A stretch of DNA of 64,000 nt from Smallanthus sonchifolius (Eukaryota; Streptophyta; Magnoliopsida; Asterales; Asteraceae), in assembly GCA_023525975.1 (NCBI GenBank), contig CM042034.1:131501-195500 (forward strand). The letters are read 5' to 3'. Positions 44,777 through 54,502 of this stretch are shown piece after piece. Within the stretch, counting starts at the first letter, position 1, and the number at the start of each line of letters is the position of its first letter. The position numbers and the translations under genes were made by a program. The notes beneath the pieces are model-generated. The model had not been told where the DNA came from. It did no database searches and saw nothing but the letters and a program-made list of their open reading frames with translations.

Positions 44777-47700
44777 ACTACAACAACAAATAATGAGATG
44801 TTTGATGCCATAGATGATGTGATGGTAGAGCAAAATACAAACGAAGATAATATAGATGAAGATGGAACTTGTTTAGACCCAGAGTTTGATGCGTTATTTG
44901 AGGAGCTAAATAAAGATTTATACCCCGGTTGTAGTCAAATGTCTTCCCTAAACTTCATAGCCAAATTGATGCATATCAAAGTTATCAACAAATGGACGAA
45001 TAGTTCGTTTGACCAACTGTTAGAGCTTCTACAAATTGCATTGCCGAAGGAAAATCACGTTTCAGCGTCACACTATGAAGCTAAGAAGAAACTGAGTAAG
45101 ATTGGGTTAGGATATCAGTCTATCCATGCTTGCATTAATGATTGTGCACTGTTTTGGAAGGAGAATGAAACAATGCAAAATTGTACGGTTTGTAATGAGA
45201 GCAGATGGGTTGATAAAAACACAAAGGGGAAGAAAATACCACATAAAGTGTTGCACTACTTTCCTTTAACTTCATGGCTTCGACGAAAGTATAGTTCAAG
45301 ATTAACGGCAAAAGAAATGATATGGCATAATACCGGACGCTCAACGGATGGTATGATGCGACATCCGGTTGATGGGAAGGCATGGCAAGAATTTGATGAG
45401 AGATATCCGGTTTTGCTAAAGAACCAAGGAATGTCCGCTTAGGTTTGGCTGTCGATGGTTTTAATCCGTTCGGTAACATGAGTCAGACTTACAGTATGTG
45501 GCCGGTAGTGTTAACAACATATAATACACCACCGTGGTTATGTATGAAAGAGTCTTCTTTCATGTTAACCTTGCTAATTCCCTGGCCTAAATCACCTAGT
45601 AAGGACATTGATGTATTCTTAAGGCCTTTGGTTGATGAGTTGAAAATGTTGTGGGCTGAAGGAGTCCAGGTGAGAGATGCATCAACCAAAACTGTATTTA
45701 GGATGCATGCGGCACTGTTATGGACTATCAACGATTATCCTGCTCGTAGTAGCTTGTCTGGATGGAGTGGTCAAGGTTATAAAGCATGCCCTACGTGTAA
45801 CGTTGACACACCTTCGTGCACTATAACGAATAAGATAGCTTTTGTTGGACATAGAAGATTCTTGCTTAGAAAGCATAAATGGAGGAACGATCTGTCGTTT
45901 GATGGCAAGAAAGAGACAAAACATCCTCCCCGAAGATTGACTAATGCTCAAATATTAGAACAACTAAAAAATCTCCCAGATCGTGTTTCGGGGAAACATC
46001 CAATGTATGCAGGAGTAAAAAGAATGCGCCTTACATCAGAGTTGAATTGGACTAAACGAAGTATCTTCTTTGAGCTGGATTATTGGCCTTTTATGCTTTT
46101 AAAACACAATCTTGATGTTATGCACGTGAAGAAAAATGTGTGTGAGAGTTTATTGGGTACTTTGTTGATGAACGATAAATAAAAAGACGCACAAAACCCG
46201 CAAAGACTTGGAAAATATGGGTATTCAACATAACCTATGGCTAACACAAAAAAACAACATGTTGTACCAACCACAAGCTCCTTACTCTTTAACACCCAGT
46301 GATCGAGAACGCTTTTTTCAGTTTATTCGAGGAGTGAGACTGCCTGGTGGATTTGGATCGAATTTCAAAAATAAGGTACTTCCCAATGATTCAAATATAA
46401 TTGGGTTAAAGTCCCATGATTATCACATCCTCATGCAACGATTGCTGTCAATAGGGGTACGATCGGGTCTGCATAAAAATGTTTCAACAACAATCAATGA
46501 CGTTTGCACATTCTTTCAAAATATTTGTACACGATCAGTAGATGTGAAAGACATGTATGAAGCAAATGAGGAAGTGGTTAAGATATTATGCAATTTGGAA
46601 ACGATATATCCTCCAGCATTTTTTGACATAATGGTTCATCTCATTCTTCATTTACCTGAAGAAGCTATTCTTGGTGGCCCTGTGTATATGAGATGGATGT
46701 ATCCTTTTGAAAGATACATGAAAAAGCTCAAAGCATATGTTAGAAACAAAGCCAAAACTGAAGGCTCAATTGCGGAGGGTTATGTTGCAGATGAAGCCTT
46801 GACATTATGCTCTATGTATCTGGACGGTATGCAGACCAAATTTAACCGACCAGATAGAAATGCAGATGCTGGAATTCCCAAAAGGCAGTTTCAAGTGTTT
46901 TCTTCACAATGTCAACCAATATCGAAAAAGAAAATCAAGGCGCTCTTTGAACATGCCAACAAATCATTACAATGGTTTGTGTTGAACAACCGCGATAAAA
47001 TCAAAGCCTACAAATCGTAAGTTTTTTTGTCCATCTACCCATTATATTTTCATTTAATTCTACTAATTTAAATTTTGTTTTGTCCATCTACCAGTGAATT
47101 TGAATCTAAATTTCCTGAACGCAATATGTAAACCGATTTTTCTTCATGGTTAAAATATGAAGCAAATGTATTTTCATCTTCATCTTCTACACCCGATAAC
47201 AAAGAATTAAGGGCATTGGCACATGGTCCCTTGTACGCATCTTCTTACACTGCTTGCATAGTCAATGGTGTTAGATTTGTGGTACAAAATTGTGATTCCT
47301 GACGCACTACTCAGAATAGTGGTGTGGTTACAATATGAGAGACGATACTCCATTTTATGGTCAACTAGAGGAGATTATAGAGTTGAACTACATAGATGGT
47401 TACTCGGTTGTACTATTCCGTTGTAAATGGTTCGACACGAGAGATAAAAGATTAATTAAGCAAAACAATACTACTATAATTGACATTGGCCGTGAATGGT
47501 ATGCTGGCAAAGAATGGTATGATGATGTCCAATATATATTAGCTACACAGGCTAAACAAGTGTTCTATCTTCGAGATCCTTCTCGAACCACTGGCCAATG
47601 GAGGGGTGTTGAGGACGTTCACCATCGGAAGCTTTGGGATCATCCTAGTGTTGTTAATGAGATAGATATATTGCACGACACTCAATAAAATGATTATACT

Positions 47701-48113
47701 TTGGTTGTCGACACCGGATGCGGAAGGTGGTGAATCAAGTCACGTAGGTGGTGACCAAACTCCAATTCTCCATGCTGATAGTCAATCTATTACACGGGAA
47801 ACTCAATCATTTTTTGGTAACTTGGTTTTCGACTTAGGCTACTTGCCTATGCGTACAACTTTAAATGAGGGTGGTGACCCAAGTTATGTTGCCTCGATTG
47901 ATCTCAATGAAAGCTTTATTAATGATGATGAAGAAGATGCATACAATTCAGATGATGAAGACGAAATAAATGACGACGATGAAGAAGATGATGATGTTGT
48001 TGACACACGTTATTTTAGTGATGATTCTGATTGAATGTATGTTAAAACTGTACTATTTTTCTTTGTTAATTAATAATTATTTGTGCTTACTAATAAATTT
48101 TGTTGTAGGAAAA

Positions 48114-49874
48114 ATGGTAACAATGGCGCAATCACACGGTGGAGATGGTGGAGACGGTGGATACGACGGTCCGTTTCACTTCGACTCGGGTTGTGCGACT
48201 GGATCTGGTGGTAAGTTACTTGTTAGTGTTTAATAGATGTCTTTATAATTGCCTAAATTTTGAATGTCATGTGTCAATGTAGGTAGTGCCTCCCAAAAAA
48301 GACGATCTAAAGGCAAAAACCTAAAATTGTATAAGAAATTTGAGCAAAATGGGAGGAAGCCTCTTCCCATTGATGTAGAACTTCATGGCGGGGGGTACAA
48401 GTTTGTGGGTCCCAACGCTTCGGATTTTATCCGTGCTATCTCGTTGGAGGTTGAAAAGGTTGTTCCTCCATATTATCCAAATTGGGCTAAGGTTCCAAAT
48501 GAGAAGAAACGGGTCGTATATCCCACTCTTATAGTAAGTAGATGTTTTATAATTACTTACAATTTCATAACTATTAGATTTATAATTACTTTCCATTTGT
48601 ATGATTATTTTGATCTGGACTCTTGGAGAAACACTGATAAGTGGCGAGGCGTTGAACTCGGAATCACCGCCGAGTGTCAGAGGGCGTATAAAGATCACAA
48701 GAGAGAGTTGAAAGTTCACTTCGAAGAGAATGGGGGATACGATGATGTGGAGGCGGCGATGAATAATCCACAAGAAGATCTTGATCAAGAAACTTGGGAG
48801 ACTTTGATTAATGAGCTGTTTTTAGATGAGAGATAAAAACTGCTCGGAGAAGAACAAACAAAACCAATCACAACAACGTTACCCAAGTTACCATGGCAGC
48901 AAATCATACGCCCAGCGCCGACACATGGAGGTATGAAATACAATTGTTAGTATTATATAAACATGCTTATTAATTCTTAGTGATATTATTTTTGTTTTTC
49001 ACAGGGTACCGGGCCATTTGATGTGTTCAGATCGACCCATTACAAAGAAAGGACCGGTTGGGCCAACGAGACTGCATCATCAGATTATGTAAGTCAAATG
49101 ATTTTGTTGTTAGACTTACTAGACTTAGAACATCCAACTGTAACTTTAAACGGGTCAAAATGAGCCAAACACACTTTAAGAGACTTAAAATATCCAGCTT
49201 TAACTTTAAACGGGTCAAAATGACCTAAACACACTTTAATAAACTTAGAACATCCAACTGTAACTTTAAACGGGTCAAAATGACTCAAACACGCTTTAAT
49301 AGACTTAGAACATCCAACTCGAGCCCAGTTGTTGAATATTTTTGCTAGTATTATTAGTATTTGTTGTTATTAGTGTTAGTTGATTGGAATTTGTGAATTT
49401 GGGTCGTTTATAACTTATAGTTTAACAGGTTGGTTATCCATTTTACAGCAGTTATGCTGTCGAATTTTAGTAAAATAGTCAAGTGATTGTTTATTACATT
49501 GTTTAATGCAGGACCGAATCCAAGAGGAGTATACAAGATCCTCTGCTAAGTCTGGTGGTGACTCGTCTGCTGTCGATGAGATTGCATGCATGGAGCATGC
49601 ATTGGGTCATCGGCGTGGCCATATCCGGTGTGTCGGTCGTGTGGTGAGTAATCTCACACCGGATTTGTTTAGTACCCCCCCTCCACAACCACATTGGCAA
49701 GAAGTGGATGAGCGTGTGACTCAACTTCAAAAACAAGTCCAAGATCAACAACAACGCGAAGCCCAACGAGAGGAAGAACGTCGTGTGCATAATCAACAAA
49801 TGCTTAAAATGCAACGACAAATGGATGAAATGCGTCGAATGTGCGAACGCCGAACTACCAACGACGATAATTAG
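48114..49874 (+). pseudogene. CACTA TnpA-like second gene (plant Ptta/En/Spm transposase family)
   Basis: Pieces in order: 48114-48210 (MVTMAQSHGGDGG, ending at a GTAAGT donor), 48283-48836 (KRRSKGKNLKLYKKFE, then VVPPYYPNWAKVP, DLDSWRNTDKW and HFEENGGYDDVEAAM), a further stretch in the next frame to about 48930 (RYPSYHGSKSYAQRRHME, ending at a GTATG donor), about 49005-49089 (GPFDVFRSTHYKERTGW, donor GTAAGT) and 49510-49874 (DRIQEEYTRSS, then a coiled coil rich in Gln, Arg and Glu, ending at TAG). The acidic, coiled-coil layout suits the DNA-binding TnpA-like partner that recognises subterminal repeats. A frame break near 48830 and a read-through intron-like stretch at 48534-48610 suggest decay. 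Confidence 0.78.
49121..49319. repeat. 60-bp tandem repeat in an intron of the CACTA second gene
   Basis: Three full copies plus a partial fourth have an exact 60-base period (AGACTTAGAACATCCAACTG, TTTAAACGGGTCAAAATGA, AACACACTTTAAT). Confidence 0.92.
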
Positions 49875-50099
49875 CTTAAAGTTGTTGCGCCTTTGTCTTT
49901 GTTGTCGGTGTTATTGTTGAATGTTTGAACAATTTTTATGTTTGTGTCGGACAACTTTATGTTTGAATATTTGGTTTGTGTGTCGAACAAGTTTTTGTAT
50001 CGAACAATATGTTTTGGATTTCAATTTTTGAATGGTTTGAATTATCTGATTTACAGGTTTTGGTAACTGGAAAATTTTGAAAATTAAAAAAAAAACAGA

Positions 50100-50455
50100 A
50101 AAACCTATCCCGACGACATGTCGTCGGCATAGGTCTTTTTCAAATTTAATTAAAAAATTTGGAAATAGCCTATACCGACGACATGTCGTCGGGATAGGTT
50201 GGGTCTGTCCCGACAACTTGTTGTCGGGATAAGTCCAGAACCTATACCGACGACATGTCGTCGGTATAGAATTTCTTTTTGAATTTTTTAATTAAACTCT
50301 ATACCGACGACTGGATGACCTATCCCGACGACAATCTTGGCTATTGGGACGAGGCAATACCGACGACATCTATACCGACGACATGTCGTCGGTATAGGCT
50401 ATCCTGACGACAATTCGTCGCTATAGGGTCAAAAAAAATCGTCAGTACAGGGTCA
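50100..50455. repeat. Right subterminal repeats of the CACTA element
   Basis: About ten copies, in both orientations, of CCTATACCGACGACATGT and variants (CCTATCCCGACGAC), again forming GACGACATGTCGTC palindromes and mirroring the left array. Confidence 0.9.
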
Positions 50456-50471
50456 TTTTCTTGTAGTGGTG

Positions 50472-51130
50472 AGAGGTAACTAACAGACTAGTAACTGATA
50501 CTAGGACCAGGGACGCATAGTGTTAAAATATCAAACGTTGGTGGATCAATATTGTTAAAGGCGGACGAAACCTGATGTTGTGTACAAACCATAGGGACGA
50601 AAACTGTTGTTTACTCGAGTTGAAAAGACCAAATTAGCTCTCACGTGATCGGCACGTGGGGGTAACTAACGGACTTGGTAACTGACGTTAGGATCAGAGA
50701 CACATAGTGTTAAACAGGGCCGGCCCCGAGAATCCTCGAAACGTTTTGGGCCCGGACAAGTAATAAAAAAACGGGCCTCAATAATTTTTTTATATTTAAT
50801 GAGTTTTATTAATAAACTTGAAGTGATTCGTATTTATAAGAAAAGAAAAGGCGATGAAATCTTTGGTAAGCATGACGTACGATGTGAACAAATGTGTACG
50901 TGATAAAGAAATGGTTAGAGAGAGAAAGACTTAAGTTTCCGCGTAGAAGGATGAGAACCAAAGTTCTCTTGCTTTGTTTTGTCCAGGTATTCATTTCTTT
51001 TTATTAATAATAAAATTTATATATCTTTTAAAACAAACAATACAATACAATAAAATTTATATATCTTTTAAAAAATTTAATGTCAAACTCAGGGGAAGGA
51101 AGGAAGTGATTCATTAATAAAAGAAAAGAA
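50472..51130. other. Intergenic region with a duplicated repeat matching the CACTA target
   Basis: 50472-50526 continues the target sequence of the CACTA insertion. A related copy of the whole target, uninterrupted, lies at about 50619-50715. A CAGGGCCGGCCCC phrase directly after it (50716) resembles the terminus of a hAT-type element, but no partner end was found. Confidence 0.6.
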
Positions 51131-51197
51131 AGCTATATATATATATATATATAGTTCAATAAAGCAAGCGTAATTGATAAAAATGGTTTCATATTAT

Positions 51198-51205
51198 TAT
51201 AAATA
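51198..51205 (+). promoter_or_regulatory. TATA box of the GT-3-type gene
   Basis: TATAAATA lies 119 bases upstream of the ATG and is followed by a CT-rich leader (CTTTCTTCCTTCTCTTTC). An alternating TA run lies further upstream at 51134-51153. Confidence 0.6.
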
Positions 51206-51323
51206 TGATTCTCTAAAGCTTTCTACTTGGACTCTTTCTTCCTTCTCTTTCACAAATCTCTTTCTTTCTTCCCAAATTAACTAGCCACTTTTCTTTCAAC
51301 ACAAATTAATCCCTGATCGATCT

Positions 51324-52515
51324 ATGGAGCCTGCTGCAAGCCATATGAGTGTTAGTGTGAGTGTGGATCCTGGTGATAGGTTTCCCCAATGGAGCGTACA
51401 AGAAACAAGGGACTTGTTGATGGTAAGAGCGGAGCTGGATCCGACGTTCATGGAGACGAAACGTAATAAGGTTCTATGGGAAGTTATCTCTACAAAGATG
51501 AAGGAGAGGGGGTATAATCGCAGTGGTGAGCAGTGCAAATGCAAATGGAAGAATCTTGTTACACGTTATAAGGTGCGTACCCGTATTAGTTATCACAAAA
51601 ATAAACACGTACCTAGAAAGAATGCATTTGATATAAGGTTTTCATGATGCATGTTCAAGGAAACCCTAGATTGCACACCTTAAGTTCATTTTTTTTATTA
51701 TTAACACTATCACCTAGACTAGATTATGTAGTAGGATAAATCTATCAACCCCAAGACTCACCTTTGGTTGGAATGAGATCACCACTAAGTTAATTATATG
51801 TTATTTTTATTGGCAAGTTAATTATATGTATGTACATCTTATAATTGTTTCAAATTAAATGACATGTTAATTAATAGAATGAAAATTATGTTGGGTCTTT
51901 TATTTTACTTTTAAATACCAGGATTAGTTGATTGATTGACAAAATAAAATAAATATATGGTTGTTGTGGAATTGAAGAAGAAACTAATAATATTTAACAA
52001 TTGGTATGGAACAGGGATTTGAAACAATGGAACAAGAAGGTATGAGGCAACAATTCCCATTCTATAACGAGTTGCAAGCGATCTTCACCGGTCGGATGCA
52101 AAGGATGCTATGGTTGGAAGCATCCTCATCCAAGAAGAGACTCCTCATGCACTTATCTTCTGATGATGAGGATGAGAGTGATGGCACAGGTGGTAATAAG
52201 AAGAAGAAGAAGAAGAAGAAGAAGAAAAAGAATAGTAATTTGAAAGGGATTTTGGAGGAGTTGATGAAGCAACAAATGGAAATAGAAATGAAATGGATGA
52301 AATTGTATGAGTCAAAGGAAGAGGAGAGGAGGAAAAGGGAGATGGAGTGGAGGCAGAAAATGGAAGCATTGGAGAATGAGAGGATTATGTTTCATCGGAG
52401 TTGGCGAGAGAGAGAAGAACAAACAAGGGTCAAAGAAGAAACAAGATCAGAGAAACGAGATGCCCTTATAACTCTTCTTTTAAACAAGTTTACACCACCA
52501 CATCATCATTTATAG
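51324..52515 (+). CDS. GT-3-type trihelix transcription factor, two exons
   Basis: Exon 1 (51324-51572) and exon 2 (52015-52515) join at AAG^GTGCGT...CAG^GG to give 249 residues. The N-terminal trihelix domain (about 21-83) has the three spaced tryptophans W23, W52 and W75 and the phrases RNKVLWEVISTKM and EQCKCKWKNLVTRYK, which bind GT-elements in promoters. RQQFPFYNELQAIF then MQRMLW follow, a signature of the GT-3a/GT-3b subgroup. An acidic SSDDEDESDG block precedes an 11-lysine run (about 145-155, a likely nuclear signal). The C-terminal part (about 160-240) is a charged coiled coil with KRDALITLLLNK near the end, as in GT-3b, where it mediates dimerisation. The start is the first ATG after the CT-rich leader. 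GT-3a and GT-3b cannot be separated by eye. Confidence 0.94.
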
Positions 52516-52598
52516 ATTTATTTATAATTTTTATTTCAAGAAAAACATTAATTACACAAATTAAAGGTTACATTAAAATATCAACGTTATATCTTTAA

Positions 52599-53071
52599 TC
52601 TATACTATATAATAAACAAGTAAAATAGTAGGACACTTGTCACAATTCTGTGTCTCATCATTCTCATTTTCCTGTCTTTCTCTCTTATTAATAATTAAAT
52701 CCAATATTTTAGACAACTAAATTAATTGTTTTTTTCAATTTTTAATAACACATTTTTTAATTTAAAAATGTATTTATCATCAATTAATTTGTTCAATCAT
52801 ATTTTTATAAACTCTACAAACTGAAAACAATTTTATATCTAGCTAGGATTCAAATAAAAAGTTTTTAATCATATATTTACATTGTTGCATTTTGACGAGT
52901 GTACGTATGTGTTAAAAGATTACATTATATTTTATTCAACCCATGTAATACACGGGTTTATTCAACCCGTGTATTACACGGGTTTTAAAAACATAAACTT
53001 TTTATTACTATGTATTTAACATTACATTTATTCAACCCGTGTAATACACGGGATTTTAACATAGTACCTAA
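52599..53071 (+). mobile_element. Non-autonomous Helitron-like element downstream of the GT-3-type gene
   Basis: It starts TCTATACTATATAATAAAC after a host A. It ends with an ACCCGTGTAATACACGGG hairpin (about 53035-53052), a 15-base spacer and CTAA before a host T. Two further CACGGG palindromes at about 52942-52983 repeat the terminal hairpin. It is clearly related to the element at 56780-57259. An alternative end at CTAG|T (53083-53086) cannot be excluded. It begins 84 bases after the stop codon of the transcription factor. Confidence 0.78.
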
Positions 53072-54502
53072 TAAATAAATAACTAGTGTCACAATTCTTT
53101 CTTTGACCCCAAGGTTTTTTCTCACTTAGATTTTCTTCATTACTAATTATTTACTAACCATTTAAAATTTTCTTTATAATTCCTAAATCTTCACTATTTA
53201 ATATTTATTTATTCAATCCGTGTAAAACACATGTTTTTAAGCTACTTGTTTTAATATTTAAGTACGAGATATAAACATAAGCGTGCTGAGTAAAATTATA
53301 TCGTAATCAACCATTTTAAAATTTTTAATAATCATTTATATTGGATTTTAGAATAATATTTTGAATAATTATTATTGACTCGTTACCGCATCACGCGGAC
53401 CTTCATGCAACTACGTGCCTTAAGCTACAGATGCTTAAAAATTCTTTACCTCATACTTATAAAAAAATATATATTTATTTTTCTCTCAATAAGAATTAAT
53501 ATTTATAAACTTCAAAAAAAATACTAGCATTAATGAATTATAAAAACACCTTTAGTTGACTTTTTGTTGTGTTTGCACTTACTTGTTCTCATTACTTTGA
53601 CATCTCAATTCCCAAATGTCAAATCTACTCGTTTTGTTAATGAAATGTTTACATGATAAGGAGAATTATTAATTAATATATTTTTATTTGTTAAACCTTT
53701 TACTTACAAAACTATTATTTTCGTACATATTTAATTCTCTCTTGACATTTTCGAAGAATCAAACAAAATATTTCAAATACAATTATTAATGTCATTTTGT
53801 CGATACGTATCTTGTCCCTATCACCAATTTAGCATACTATATTTGTAGTCTGTAATTAAAATAATAAAAAAGACATAAACAACAGATTCAAGTTTATGAT
53901 TTCTATGCCTGCAAGGCATTTGAAGCCCACTGTCATATGAAAATTTAGTTTGACCCCAAGAAAAGAAAAAAAAAATCTATTGCACTAGTTAAGTAAATAA
54001 AATATTAAATAATTAGTAATCAATACTATTATAAAACGATATTTTAAGATAAAATACGATTGATATTAAATAGTTCTTAATCATATCTATGATGATTAAA
54101 GTATATTTATTATATCGGAATTGAGAAAAAATAAGCATATAACTTATTTATTAGGTATAGACAAATATACGGATACATAAATATTTGATTTGAATAAATA
54201 GATATTTAATCTGTTATTTGACCTAACTTGACTTTTGTTGTGTAATTAATTAAAGTAGGCCATTGATATGGTTACATTTGCTTTCTTTTTTCATCAAAAT
54301 CTAAGTATAAAATAAAAAATGTTACACGAAAGAATGATAAGAACAAATACAAATAAACTTTATCTGTAAACCCTATTGACATCTATCAAATAATCCCATC
54401 ATTTATCAAACAATTGTTCTTAAAAAAGAATGTTGCTAGAAATGAGGCACTTGATCATCATTTTAAGCAAAATTCAATGTATAAATTATCATATATCCAT
54501 CT
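53072..54502. other. Intergenic region between the GT-3-type and desaturase genes
   Basis: AT-rich with no gene recognised. A degraded Helitron-like hairpin phrase (CCGCATCACGCGG) lies near 53387. The right end should include the desaturase 3' UTR. Confidence 0.5.

Larger units (their letters stand above)
41556..47688 (+). pseudogene. CACTA TnpD-type transposase (TNP2), split by hAT-2 and frameshifted
   Basis: This is the main transposase of the CACTA element. Pieces in order: 41556-41863 has the transposase-associated domain (KSWVTLGNRNSLAF, FCPCRRCCN). 44785-45442 continues it to LTAKEMIWHNTGRSTDGMM. 45445-46182 has the Transposase_21 core (DGFNPFGNMSQTYSMWPVVL, GYKACPTCNVDT, LDVMHVKKNVCESLLGTLL). 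46208-47020 has the DUF4218 region (PYSLTPSDRERFFQFI, YMRWMYPFERYMKKLK). 47335-47688 has the DUF4216 region (VVLFRCKWFDT, QVFYLRDPS). The first two join in frame if hAT-2 and one target copy are ignored. Frame breaks near 45414 (looks like one lost base), near 46183 and in 47021-47334 disable it. An acidic tail frame (47690-48034) may be its end. Confidence 0.92.
37530..50468 (+). mobile_element. CACTA (En/Spm, CMC) DNA transposon, 12.9 kb, TSD GTG
   Basis: The ends are CACTACAAGAAAATG on the left and CATTTTCTTGTAGTG on the right, flanked by GTG at 37527-37529 and 50469-50471. Both ends carry arrays of a palindromic subterminal motif. Inside, on the plus strand, are a TnpD-type transposase gene and a TnpA-like second gene, both broken. 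Two hAT elements (38682-40819 and 41864-44776) are inserted in it. Removing them leaves about 7.9 kb, an ordinary size for an autonomous plant CACTA element. Confidence 0.96.

Noticed and set aside
50716..50780. CAGGGCCGGCCCC as the end of a hAT-type element
   Set aside because: Only one terminus is visible, with no inverted partner or duplication within reach, so it is mentioned but not called as an element.
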